Positions 5,589-12,251 of a stretch of 30,838 nt of DNA are shown in pieces. A model generated the notes under the pieces. It searched no databases and had not been told where the DNA came from. It was given only the letters and a program-made list of their open reading frames with translations. The DNA lies in the IMG/VR virus record IMGVR_UViG_3300042402_001357, positions 1-30,838 of that record. One strand, given 5' to 3'. The translations under genes were made by a program, and so were the position numbers. Numbering within the stretch: position 1 is the first letter of the stretch; each line of letters begins with the position of its first letter. This DNA comes from a virus.

Positions 5589-6359
5589 TTATTTTTCGGG
5601 AAGTGTTACATCCTCTTCCTGAACCTTGATCCTCATTCGGCGGGCGGCAGCCTTGGCTCCGTTGGGCTTGTAGAGGATCTCATCCTCAACCAGCCCGATC
5701 TGCTCGCTTGCGTCCAGCCACCGCTTGCCCAGTTTGAATAGGATCTTGTAGAAATCCTTGTCGTGGTTGCTGTTCCAAGCCAGACCGTGAGCGATCTCGT
5801 GGAGCAGAATCCTGCGCCCAGTTCCGCCCTTGCTGGGAACTGAGATGTGGCGCTTCGCCCAGCAGACTCCCCCATCTGTTTTGCGGAACTTGATGCTGGT
5901 CGGGTGGTAGCCTGTCGTCCTGAAGATCCCCCTGACAACCTTGCCGACCCATTGCAGATGCTCGCTGGAGACATGACCGCCGACCCAAGTTGTTGCGTCG
6001 CCTTTGACAAGGAAGATGCTTTGTCGGTGCTGGTCGCAAACCCGCTTGCCGTACCGCAGCCGCTTGCCAGCGGCGCGTTTGCAGCGCGCTTGCAGCAGTC
6101 TCCATTGGCAGCGGGGGGCAATTGGCATAAGTCGCATCTTATCCGCTCGCCGTTTCCGTTGTCGCATTACCTTTCGGAACTTTTTGAGTTGATTATTGTG
6201 GATGGCACACAGCGCCAGTTTTTGATCTGAATAGTCTGGGTATCCATAGATGCTGACCGTCTGGGTGAACTTGGTCAATCGCTTGCAGCCGTTCTCCCCG
6301 TTGTGCAGCAGCCAGAACTGCGGGAGGGGGTGCGCCCCTCCCTGACAAGGGGCGGTCAC
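5589..6359 (-). CDS. zinc metallopeptidase with HExxH motif (SprT-like)
   Basis: A 256-residue protein counted from GTG 6357-6359, which overlaps the preceding stop as GTGA with AGAGGGGG upstream. The N-terminal half has two Cys/His units (NGCKRLTKF...LALCAIHNNQLKKF and RCQWRLLQARCKR...RYGKRVCDQHRQ), each like a small zinc finger. The C-terminal half has ILLHEIAHGLAWNSNHDKDF, giving H187-E188-x-x-H191 and a third ligand probably H199, as in SprT/WLM-like peptidases. SprT-like enzymes often act on DNA-associated proteins; that role is inferred. The C-terminus is basic. A CG-rich hairpin (6322-6342) lies just inside the start. Confidence 0.8.
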   Translation of the reverse strand: MTAPCQGGAHPLPQFWLLHNGENGCKRLTKFTQTVSIYGYPDYSDQKLALCAIHNNQLKKFRKVMRQRKRRADKMRLMPIAPRCQWRLLQARCKRAAGKRLRYGKRVCDQHRQSIFLVKGDATTWVGGHVSSEHLQWVGKVVRGIFRTTGYHPTSIKFRKTDGGVCWAKRHISVPSKGGTGRRILLHEIAHGLAWNSNHDKDFYKILFKLGKRWLDASEQIGLVEDEILYKPNGAKAAARRMRIKVQEEDVTLPEK

Positions 6360-6493
6360 TTGCGCCCCCTCTTCTTGCGTGGCTTGTAGCACTTGGGGCA
6401 GTGGGCAATTAGCCCGCCCGCCTCGTTGCGCTCAACGATTAGGTGTCCGTGGCGCTTGCCGCCGATTGGACACAGATTCCAGAAGTTGAACAT
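6356..6493 (-). CDS. small basic Cys protein, 45 aa
   Basis: Reads MFNFWNLCPIGGKRHGHLIV, then ERNEAGGLIAHCPKCYKPRK and a basic end KRGRK. C8 with C32-x-x-C35 and nearby His residues could bind zinc. The ATG at 6491-6493 follows AAAAAGGAGGAACCAG, and the gene is the first after P5 and its hairpin. It overlaps the metallopeptidase start by 4 bases (GTGA), so the two are coupled and may act together. Confidence 0.75.
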   Translation of the reverse strand: MFNFWNLCPIGGKRHGHLIVERNEAGGLIAHCPKCYKPRKKRGRK

Positions 6494-6512
6494 CTGGTTC
6501 CTCCTTTTTCTG

Positions 6513-6530
6513 GCGGGTTTCCTCTCCCGC
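6513..6530 (-). promoter_or_regulatory. P5 leader hairpin, loop AGAGGAAA
   Basis: Minus strand: GCGGG, loop AGAGGAAA, CCCGC. It begins about 5 bases after the predicted P5 start. The loop is identical to that of P2, with a different but fully paired stem. Confidence 0.75.
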
Positions 6531-6540
6531 GTCTGACATA

Positions 6541-6569
6541 AGTATAAAGCATGTCAAGCCACTTGTCAA
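6541..6569 (-). promoter_or_regulatory. promoter P5 (sigma70-type)
   Basis: Minus strand: -35 TTGACA at 6564-6569, 17-base spacer, -10 TATACT at 6541-6546. Unlike P1-P4 the spacer lacks AACGCTA. It lies just downstream of a terminator, so it restarts transcription for the metallopeptidase operon. Confidence 0.9.
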
Positions 6570-6607
6570 GTCGTGCGTAAACTGCTAAGATGGTCGGCAA
6601 AATAAAT

Positions 6608-6662
6608 CCCCCCCACGGGGCGACCGTGAGGGGGTGAAGCCTGTGGGGGAGGAACGCCCACA
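6608..6662 (-). terminator. tandem hairpins with rho-independent terminator
   Basis: On the minus strand a first stem (TGTGGG/CCCACA, 6642-6647 with 6657-6662) is followed by a GC-rich stem (CCCCC, one extra T, CACGG paired with CCGTGGGGG, 6609-6634) and then ATTTATTTTG. Strong stem plus T-rich tail, placed between the regulator gene and P5, makes a terminator for the replication operon likely. Confidence 0.75.
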
Positions 6663-6678
6663 AGCAAAGACAATGCCG

Positions 6679-7326
6679 TCAGGAGGGCTTGGATGCCCCC
6701 TTCTGTTCGGCTGATAGGGAGTGTAGCCCATCTCTTGTGAGTTGTGCGTGTTTCTCTTTGTTGGCTGGAATTGCAAAATACGCTTTGCTTCTGGCGGATG
6801 CGCTGGCTCGCGCTTCGTCGGTTTTCTGCGCTGTGTTGTGGCGCTCCGCAACAATTAGTCCGCCCTTGATCATTGGGGTAAACGGTCTGAGCGAACAGGC
6901 TGGAACTCTGCACACGCCATCGTCTACGCACTCCCTGCAAAACGCGGTGATTGCTGCTTGCATGGAATTAACCTGCGCGTCTGGCTTTTTCTTTTTCCCG
7001 ATTTTGCGCGACAGTCGGGCGCAATCGTAGGAGCAGTACGAGCGGCGAAGGTTGCTGGCGACAAAAGTCTTCTTGCAGTACGGATTGAGGCACATTCTAG
7101 TGCGCGCCTTTACCGTCAAGGATAGAAGTTTTGGCTCGTCGCACATCAGCGAAAGCAGCGAAGCATTTTCTGGGCTGGGCATGACTGACCCAAGTAGCCA
7201 GAAATTAATTGTGGTGCGGGTAACTTTTAGTTGGCGCTCTAGTCGCCGCTTGGTAATGCCCCGCTTCCGCATGCTTTCGGAGAGCAGCGCGCCGAACTGC
7301 GTTTGGTGGTGATTGGGTGCTGTCAT
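6679..7326 (-). CDS. HTH (XRE-like) and zinc-finger regulator, 215 aa
   Basis: The N-terminus (LLSESMRKRGITKRRLERQLKVTRTTINFWLLG, about residues 14-46) fits an XRE/Cro-type helix-turn-helix. A middle segment has CLNPYCKKTF and YCSYDCARLSRKIGKKKK (about 79-112), a zinc-finger-like unit with a basic follow-on, and a further Cys group FCRECVDDGVCRVPACSLRPF (about 129-149). The tail is Ala/Lys-rich. It probably binds DNA and is a candidate to regulate the repeated early promoters. ATG at 7324-7326 overlaps the upstream stop as ATGA. Last gene before the terminator at 6608-6662. Confidence 0.75.
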   Translation of the reverse strand: MTAPNHHQTQFGALLSESMRKRGITKRRLERQLKVTRTTINFWLLGSVMPSPENASLLSLMCDEPKLLSLTVKARTRMCLNPYCKKTFVASNLRRSYCSYDCARLSRKIGKKKKPDAQVNSMQAAITAFCRECVDDGVCRVPACSLRPFTPMIKGGLIVAERHNTAQKTDEARASASARSKAYFAIPANKEKHAQLTRDGLHSLSAEQKGASKPS

Positions 7327-7784
7327 TTCCCAAGTGTCGGTCTGATTTCCCTGATGGATACCTCAATTACGCCCCTGCCCATTGAAGCCAACTGGATGAA
7401 AGCGGCGGGGCTTAAATCAATGGCTCGTCGGCTGGTATCTGCCCATTTCTTTGCTTTCAGCGCACGCCATGCTCCGTGGCAATAATCGCGCACAAGCACA
7501 GTGACGCATTTTGTTGTGCCAACCCTGCACACCTCAACCCAGTACGGCAAGTCGTAATAGTCAAAACTGCCCACCGCTGCGTACATGACTTTTTCCCCTT
7601 TGCTGTACGGATTACAAGAATTCTTGTAGCCACCGTAGCAGAACTTTTTGCCTTGCGGGTGGGTGCTTCCGTACCAAGTAGCCGTGCCTCTCGTTGGGAT
7701 TCCGTGCTGGGTAAGGGGCGGAGCGTCTGGCGGCGGCACGATAACGCCTGTCACGATGGACAGCGCAAGCAGGGCGGAGATCAA
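7323..7784 (-). CDS. exported RlpA-like double-psi beta-barrel protein
   Basis: The N-terminus MISALLALSIVTGVIVPPPD is a signal peptide or membrane anchor. The rest matches the RlpA/expansin-type double-psi barrel: GTATWYGSTHPQG, MYAAVGSFDYYDLPYWVEV, CVTVLVRDYCHGA, then AIDLSPAAFIQLASMGRGVIEVSI, with four Cys that could form disulfides. Members of the family bind or cut peptidoglycan glycan strands. Start is TTG at 7782-7784 (TTGA overlap, GGGTGAG upstream). Its place next to RusA in the replication operon, away from the lysis genes, is unusual. Confidence 0.8.
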   Translation of the reverse strand: MISALLALSIVTGVIVPPPDAPPLTQHGIPTRGTATWYGSTHPQGKKFCYGGYKNSCNPYSKGEKVMYAAVGSFDYYDLPYWVEVCRVGTTKCVTVLVRDYCHGAWRALKAKKWADTSRRAIDLSPAAFIQLASMGRGVIEVSIREIRPTLGK

Positions 7785-8179
7785 AACTCACCCAAGTAAA
7801 TCGTTGCGCCCTCTGGGTGGTCTTCGTCCGCGTACATTTTGTGAGCCACTAGGGTTAACACCTGTGCATCGTCGTTCCAAACATGGGCGCTTGTCAAGGC
7901 ATCAAGCACCGACCGCACCATTTTGTCTAGGTCTGGCTTTACCGTGGGCTTTTCCCGCTTGACTGATTTTGGCTTGTGCAGATAAAACTCAATAACGACG
8001 GCGATTGCCCCCAGCATCGGCGGCTTGCCGCCCCACTGATGTCGCGCCTCCCACTCAACCAGCGCCCGCCAAGGCTTTAGGTTTTTGTTGGCGCTCGTGA
8101 TAATTGGCTTGCCGTTGACAATAAAAGCACGCGATGAGCCTTGCGGCTCAGGCTTACCAAGAACTTTGATCTGGGGCAT
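7781..8179 (-). CDS. rusA: RusA-like Holliday junction resolvase
   Basis: The 132-residue length is typical. It begins with the RusA fold entry (IKVLGKPEPQGSSRAF), and has the acidic catalytic set KPDLDKMVRSVLDAL...VWNDDAQV, with D83, D85, D93 and D103/D104 in the expected order. RusA dimers cut four-way junctions, helping phage recombination and debranching of DNA before packaging. ATG at 8177-8179 overlaps the upstream gene by 26 bases and has only a weak ribosome site, so translation probably depends on its neighbour. Confidence 0.9.
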   Translation of the reverse strand: MPQIKVLGKPEPQGSSRAFIVNGKPIITSANKNLKPWRALVEWEARHQWGGKPPMLGAIAVVIEFYLHKPKSVKREKPTVKPDLDKMVRSVLDALTSAHVWNDDAQVLTLVAHKMYADEDHPEGATIYLGEF

Positions 8180-8540
8180 AAGTCTCTGTCGTTCCTGAGA
8201 TGTGGCGAATCCACTTCTGCCTGTACAAATCTATAATTTCTAGTTGGTCACCGTGAAACGAGACTGGCGCTGGTCGGATTGTCCTTGCCTTGCGCTGTGT
8301 CTTGACCAGCCAGCCGCGATTAATCAGCACCAGAACCCTGCGTTGCGCCGCAGAGACAGTGATCTGCATTGCCTCTGCGATGTCGCGCACGCTGGGGCTG
8401 CTGCCAAAAAACATTCGGTACGCACTGATGTAGGCAAAAGTGTTTTCGTACCGAAACTGCTCGTCCGCTCCAAGATCAATCATTGCCTCAACCCCCTTTG
8501 GAGTCATCATTGTTGGCAGGTGACCGTCAATGATGTTCAT
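8154..8540 (-). CDS. winged-helix DNA-binding protein (LexA/MarR-like domain)
   Basis: After a short N-terminus, residues about 30-90 read FAYISAYRMFFGSSPSVRDIAEAMQITVSAAQRRVLVLINRGWLVKTQRKARTIRP: a helix, the recognition helix after 'SVRDIAEAMQIT', and a wing ending in 'R.IRP'. This is the LexA-type N-terminal winged helix without the protease half. The tail (YRQKWIRHISGTTETYAPDQ) is polar. It may regulate or help load replication proteins. ATG at 8538-8540 overlaps the upstream stop as ATGA. Confidence 0.75.
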   Translation of the reverse strand: MNIIDGHLPTMMTPKGVEAMIDLGADEQFRYENTFAYISAYRMFFGSSPSVRDIAEAMQITVSAAQRRVLVLINRGWLVKTQRKARTIRPAPVSFHGDQLEIIDLYRQKWIRHISGTTETYAPDQSSW

Positions 8541-8881
8541 AGCGAATCGGGGAATGCCCGTACCAATTCTGTTTTTACGGGGTAAATGTCAAAGATGTTT
8601 TCTTCCCCGCTCTGCAAACGCTTTGTCATCATTGCTGGCACTCCGCGATAGTGAACATCTTCCATCTCATTGATTGTCCAGCGATACAAATTGCCAAACT
8701 CGTCTTCAACAATAAACTTGCCGCCAATTGCGTTTTGCTCGCCACTGATTACTCGGACTGCCAACCTATGTGGTTGGCGCGGGTCAAATCTTCCATCTTC
8801 CGTAAACTTACCGTGATCGCAGCAATTTCCTTCACTGCAACCAACGCACGCGCACCACTCACAAACCTTAGTGTCGGTCAT
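8537..8881 (-). CDS. hypothetical protein with N-terminal Cys cluster, 114 aa
   Basis: The first 22 residues contain C7, C10, C12, C15, C20, C21 (VCEWCACVGCSEGNCCDHGKF), a possible zinc or iron site. It continues with HRLAVRVISGEQNAIGGKFIVEDEFGNLYRWTINEME, a beta-rich stretch resembling a small barrel, and ends in an acidic helix. I do not recognise the family. ATG at 8879-8881 overlaps the upstream stop as ATGA. Confidence 0.75.
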   Translation of the reverse strand: MTDTKVCEWCACVGCSEGNCCDHGKFTEDGRFDPRQPHRLAVRVISGEQNAIGGKFIVEDEFGNLYRWTINEMEDVHYRGVPAMMTKRLQSGEENIFDIYPVKTELVRAFPDSL

Positions 8882-9384
8882 GACTGCAACCTCCGTAATA
8901 CGCTCTGGACGCTCTCTGAAGAGCGATAACTCCCCTTGGTTTCTGGCTTTATAACCATGGATGTTTGTCCGTCTGTCTGTCCGTCTGTTCGTTTGTCTGT
9001 AGCCACGCTTGAGTCACTCTTATCGGTGACGATTGCGTGACGCTTTCGTGACGCTGGGGTGATTGCATTCATTGGCGGCTGGTATTCATCCCAATTTGAG
9101 ACAACCCAGCCCCCAGCCATGCCTTGAGAGACAACGCCAAGAGCCTTGAAGCCGTCGGCAATCACATCAATCTCGTTCTGGGCAACATTGATGGCTGGTG
9201 AAGAGATCGCAACCCGCAAATCCATGTCGTCACCAATTACACCGTCATTCTGGCAAGCGCGAGCCAAGAGACTGAACCATGCGACTACGCCGTTCGCCCC
9301 AAACTCCATGCCAATCCTGCGGATTTTGGTGTTGCTATCCCAATCGCGGTCAACCCGCATCCATTGCCTACTTGCTCTACTCAC
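8878..9384 (-). CDS. phage replication-organiser-like winged-helix protein
   Basis: Residues about 5-95 (RQWMRVDRDWDSNTKIRRIGMEFGANGVVAWFSLLARACQNDGVIGDDMDLRVAISSPAI) resemble the N-terminal winged helix of phage replisome organisers and DnaD-like proteins (Lin1244/Lin1753 type: 'W..V......D.KI..L....G..G...W..L...A...DG'). The C-terminal third is low complexity (TDKRTDGQTDGQT) and encoded by a four-base repeat. GTG at 9382-9384 overlaps the upstream TGA (GTGA) behind GGAGGAAGAT, which decides it over TTG at 9396. A role in starting replication fits the SSB, nuclease and ATPase nearby. Confidence 0.7.
   Translation of the reverse strand: MSRASRQWMRVDRDWDSNTKIRRIGMEFGANGVVAWFSLLARACQNDGVIGDDMDLRVAISSPAINVAQNEIDVIADGFKALGVVSQGMAGGWVVSNWDEYQPPMNAITPASRKRHAIVTDKSDSSVATDKRTDGQTDGQTSMVIKPETKGSYRSSESVQSVLRRLQS
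8964..9000 (-). repeat. imperfect tetranucleotide repeat inside the replication-organiser-like gene
   Basis: On the plus strand about nine consecutive units of GTYY/GTYT (TGTCCGTCTGTCTGTCCGTC and on) are seen. It encodes the TDKRTDGQTDGQT linker. Because the unit is four bases, a gain or loss of one unit would shift the reading frame. Confidence 0.8.
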
Positions 9385-9752
9385 ATCTTCCTCCAAATCG
9401 CTTGCTTCTTTTTACATGTGTGGCAGCCGCCAACCCGCAGATTTTCGGCTACCGTTCCCATCCCAATCTGCCCTTCGTGAACAGATTTGCAGCCCTGACA
9501 CTGCCACATTTCCTTTGGCGGTGCTGGCTGCGCCCCATCCAAGAGGCGATACTGCCACAAGGCGTGGTCTGGTCGCGGGTCGGGGCGCGACTCAATGTGA
9601 TGCCCCGACTTCCGCAACTCCTCAATCCGCGCTGAGTAACGCGAGCCGCCTACCTCCCAAGAGAGAAGCGCAGAGCCGTAGACCCATTGACCACCCGCAT
9701 CACGCAAAAGGTCAAGAATCTTTTCGGCTCTGGTTTTCTTCTCCTCACTCAA
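9381..9752 (-). CDS. winged-helix plus zinc-ribbon protein, 123 aa
   Basis: Residues about 6-70 (TRAEKILDLLRDAGGQWVYGSALLSWEVGGSRYSARIEELRKSGHHIESR) match the small winged helix seen in phage proteins that follow SSB or replication genes ('ILDLLR..GG.WV.G..L.......YSARI.ELR..GH.I'). The C-terminal part has WQCQGCKS and GCHTCKKK, a four-Cys zinc ribbon. Start TTG at 9750-9752 overlaps the SSB stop as TTGA; no real ribosome site is seen, so coupling to ssb is expected. Confidence 0.75.
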   Translation of the reverse strand: MSEEKKTRAEKILDLLRDAGGQWVYGSALLSWEVGGSRYSARIEELRKSGHHIESRPDPRPDHALWQYRLLDGAQPAPPKEMWQCQGCKSVHEGQIGMGTVAENLRVGGCHTCKKKQAIWRKM

Positions 9753-10135
9753 AACGGAAGGGTTGACAGGTCGGCTTCCTCATCGCGACCGCCCTGTTGC
9801 GCCTGATCTTTCTTTCCAGAAGCGACGACAACATCAGTCGCTACGACCTGAATCTTGTGGCGAAGGTTTCCGTTCTTGTCTGTGTAGGTCTGTGGCTCTG
9901 GCTTGCCCGTGACCAGCACCTTGCTGCCCTTCTGAGCAAACTTCTCCAAAGCCTCAGCAGTCTTGCCGAAGCAGACCACCTCATACCAAACCGCTTCGGA
10001 CTGCATGCCCTCATCGGTTTTTACTTGGCGATTGATTGCCACCGAAAGGCGGGCAAACTTTGCGCCCGAAGCCGAAACCTTTACCTCTGGGTCTCGCCCC
10101 AGATTTCCCATGATCGTGATGTGTGCGAAATCCAT
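9749..10135 (-). CDS. ssb: single-stranded DNA-binding protein
   Basis: The OB-fold is plain: MDFAHITIMGNLGRDPEVKV at the start, then AKFARLSVAINRQVK, AVWYEVVCFGKTAEALEKFAQKGSKVLVTGKPEPQTY and LRHKIQVVATDVVVAS (to about residue 105). A Gln/Asp-rich linker leads to the acidic tip DLSTLPF, the partner-binding end of bacterial SSB. It coats single-stranded DNA during replication and recombination and would work with the adjacent Sak4-like ATPase. ATG at 10133-10135 overlaps the upstream stop (TGATG). Confidence 0.95.
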   Translation of the reverse strand: MDFAHITIMGNLGRDPEVKVSASGAKFARLSVAINRQVKTDEGMQSEAVWYEVVCFGKTAEALEKFAQKGSKVLVTGKPEPQTYTDKNGNLRHKIQVVATDVVVASGKKDQAQQGGRDEEADLSTLPF

Positions 10136-11073
10136 CAGATTTTCCTCTCTGCGCCCTTAGCGAGCGCCCACTTCAACACTTCCTCAGCCTTTTGCTTTGG
10201 AATGTTATAGAACGAATCCCAACCACGAGACTGGAGCAACATGTCCTCGTCTACGCCAATCGCAGCAAGTGCGATTCGGATGTCGTTGGAAAGCGCCTCT
10301 CCAGCCAACTCCTCTTCCGCATCAAGAGCCGCCGCAACCGCCTCGTCCATCTGGACGCGCTTTACGCCGCCCTTAACGCCAAGCGCCTTGGCAAAGACAG
10401 ACTCAAAGGTCGGGTCAACAATCTCTGACTTAATGTCATTTGATCCTGTCCGATCCTTGATCACCGTCATCTTGCGCGTGCCAGCGTCAACAAACATCCG
10501 CAAAACGGTGTCAAAGAAGTACGGCGTACCCTTTTCCGCATCTGGCTTGCTGCCGATACGCACCATCTGGTCTCCGCGCTTCTCTGTTTCGTCCTTCTCT
10601 CGCGCAATTACAATCGTGTGGATCGGCAAATTGATGATTGCCGTCAGCAGCGACTTGTACTGGCGCTTGATACGACCCCAGTCCAGCATCTCAAGGTCTG
10701 TCTCCTCAACAATGCCTGTGCCGCGCCCCTTGGCAGCGTTTGCCGCAGCGCGCTTGATCTGGGCAGAATCTTGCAGCGTCTCCCAAATCACCGTCAGCGG
10801 GTCAATGACCAGCGTTCCGTATGCCTCTGGGTTTGCGGCGACAAACTCAACCGCAGCCTTGACATCCTTGTAGGTCTTGGTCGGCAGGACATCAAACTCC
10901 TGCAAACCGTCACGCCCAGCGTAATGCGCTGTGCCACCTTCGGTGTCAATCACTGCGATCTTCCCCTTGCCCGAAAGCGCAAAGAAAGTCTTGCCAACTC
11001 CTGAAGCGCCGTACACCAGCACCTTCATCTTCGGCTCAACATTCTGCGCCTTCTTGAATGGATTTCCTGCCAT
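10135..11073 (-). CDS. Sak4-like RecA-type ATPase (single-strand annealing/recombination)
   Basis: Residues 20-30 hold the Walker A motif VYGASGVGKT and residues about 86-93 the Walker B TLVIDPLT, with the N-terminal FKKAQNVEPKMKVLVYG entry typical of phage AAA proteins of the Sak4 (RecA core) group. IVIAREKDE and VLRMFV fit the later strands, and the helical C-terminus (DIRIALAAIGVDEDMLL) may carry a partner site. Sak4 proteins usually sit next to SSB and promote annealing. Here the nuclease is immediately upstream and SSB immediately downstream, the standard module. Confidence 0.88.
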   Translation of the reverse strand: MAGNPFKKAQNVEPKMKVLVYGASGVGKTFFALSGKGKIAVIDTEGGTAHYAGRDGLQEFDVLPTKTYKDVKAAVEFVAANPEAYGTLVIDPLTVIWETLQDSAQIKRAAANAAKGRGTGIVEETDLEMLDWGRIKRQYKSLLTAIINLPIHTIVIAREKDETEKRGDQMVRIGSKPDAEKGTPYFFDTVLRMFVDAGTRKMTVIKDRTGSNDIKSEIVDPTFESVFAKALGVKGGVKRVQMDEAVAAALDAEEELAGEALSNDIRIALAAIGVDEDMLLQSRGWDSFYNIPKQKAEEVLKWALAKGAERKI

Positions 11074-11082
11074 GTTGCCTCC

Positions 11083-11880
11083 TTACTCTTGAATGCCGCG
11101 CCAAGCAGGGCATTCACTCTTGAAAGCGCAGCCATTGCATGCAAACTGCGCGTTAAACCCCTGAGTCAAGTGCATGTCCAACTCCTTGGCAACCTGACGC
11201 GACTTCTCGCGCTTTGCTGCCTCAATCCTAAACGACTCCACCGCCAGCGTTAGCCGTCGGCTGCGTTGCTTGTCATACCAAGGCTTCTTCGCCTTTGGGT
11301 TCCACTCCAACACATCCTTCGGTGGGTTCGCATAGATCAGACCGTCAAGCCCGACCATTGGCGGAAGAGACCCGTAGACCTCATAAAGCCCCCAAGCGTA
11401 GTAGGTCAACTGGAAGTCCTTGTCGGCGCGGCGCTCTTCCAAGCGTCGCTCGCTGGTCTTCAAGTCAATCACTGACCCGTCGGACAAAATGATGTCTGGG
11501 TGCGCGTGATAAGTCACGCCTTCAAATTCCCAGTGCAATTCCACCTGCGTGCCAAACACTTCTGGCATCGTCGGCTGCACCTCTTCTTGCCAGCATTGAA
11601 CCAGTGCGTTGGCTTTTTCCTTCATTGCATCAAGCGACCAAACCCGCTCTGCGGATGGATCTTCCTCATGCACTGCGGATTCCACTTCCCGCTCAGTTTC
11701 GGCTGGTTGCCCAGCGATCAATTTGCAGACCGCCGCGTCAACCGCCTTGCCGACCATTGCTGCCTCCCCCATTTGCGGGCGCTTACCCGTGAGGGCGGCA
11801 GCGTTGGACTTCCACTGGCATTCATCCCAAAGTTTGTCGCCCGAATACGAGCGATGACTTGGATCAAAGCAGCGAGACAT
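11083..11880 (-). CDS. Cas4/RecB-like PD-(D/E)XK exonuclease with Fe-S cysteines
   Basis: The nuclease motif is clear: E114 (TQVELHW), H-P-D129 (YHAHPDIIL), then D139-L-K141 (GSVIDLKTS), and Q157-x-x-Y160 (DFQLTYYAWGL). Four cysteines, C21 near the N-terminus (DECQW) and C248, C251, C257 at the end (ACNGCAFKSEC), fit the 4Fe-4S cluster of Cas4/AddB-type enzymes. It would resect DNA ends for recombination with the Sak4-like ATPase and SSB that follow. ATG at 11878-11880 overlaps the upstream stop (TAATG). Confidence 0.9.
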   Translation of the reverse strand: MSRCFDPSHRSYSGDKLWDECQWKSNAAALTGKRPQMGEAAMVGKAVDAAVCKLIAGQPAETEREVESAVHEEDPSAERVWSLDAMKEKANALVQCWQEEVQPTMPEVFGTQVELHWEFEGVTYHAHPDIILSDGSVIDLKTSERRLEERRADKDFQLTYYAWGLYEVYGSLPPMVGLDGLIYANPPKDVLEWNPKAKKPWYDKQRSRRLTLAVESFRIEAAKREKSRQVAKELDMHLTQGFNAQFACNGCAFKSECPAWRGIQE

Positions 11881-12173
11881 TAGACTTCCTCTCGCAACGC
11901 GACGATCACCTCATAAGTGCCATCGGCGTTTGGTACGCAACGAGACTTCACCGTTACGCCAAGGTTCCTAAATGCCTGAAGCAGAGTTGCGCGCTTTCGC
12001 CACGACACTGCTTTGCTTTCTGCTGCAAGCCGAATCGCCTGACCGCTACGGAGCGCCACAAGTGCCGCCTCATAATCAATCAACGCCGTCGTCTTGTTTG
12101 AGCGCCAACTAATGTCGCCCAAGTTACTGATAGCCGTGAAGTCTTCCTGCACGGGCTTGAGTGCGAACGCCAT
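11880..12173 (-). CDS. hypothetical protein, 97 aa, first gene of the replication operon
   Basis: Reads MAFALKPVQEDFTAISNLGD, then ISWRSNKTTALIDYEAALVALRSGQAIRL and VSWRKRATLLQAFRNLGVTVKSRCVPNADGTYEVIVALREEV. It looks like a small alpha/beta DNA-associated protein: a helix with RKRATLLQAF and a C-terminal beta pair. Similar small proteins appear before nuclease genes in other phages, but I cannot name the family. ATG at 12171-12173 follows GAGGGGAAC and the P6 leader. Confidence 0.75.
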   Translation of the reverse strand: MAFALKPVQEDFTAISNLGDISWRSNKTTALIDYEAALVALRSGQAIRLAAESKAVSWRKRATLLQAFRNLGVTVKSRCVPNADGTYEVIVALREEV

Positions 12174-12193
12174 GTTCCCCTCTTTTCCCCTAT

Positions 12194-12244
12194 CACGCTG
12201 TTGCGTGCGAGCCTTCCTCTAAGATTGCCGTGGCTCTATGGCAA
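12194..12244 (-). promoter_or_regulatory. P6 leader with several hairpins
   Basis: Three possible stems on the minus strand: TTGCC/GGCAA (12225-12229 with 12240-12244), GAGCC/GGCTC (12209-12213 with 12232-12236) whose loop holds AGAGGAA, and CACGC/GCGTG (12194-12207). The first two cannot form together. AGAGGAA repeats the loop of the P2, P4 and P5 leaders. Confidence 0.5.
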
Positions 12245-12251
12245 TGCAGGG

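Noticed and set aside
6547-6558. Second TTGACA within P5
   Set aside because: Only about six bases from the -10 box, so it cannot serve as its -35.
8964-9000. CRISPR-like array
   Set aside because: Four-base units with no spacers; it is a simple sequence repeat inside a gene.
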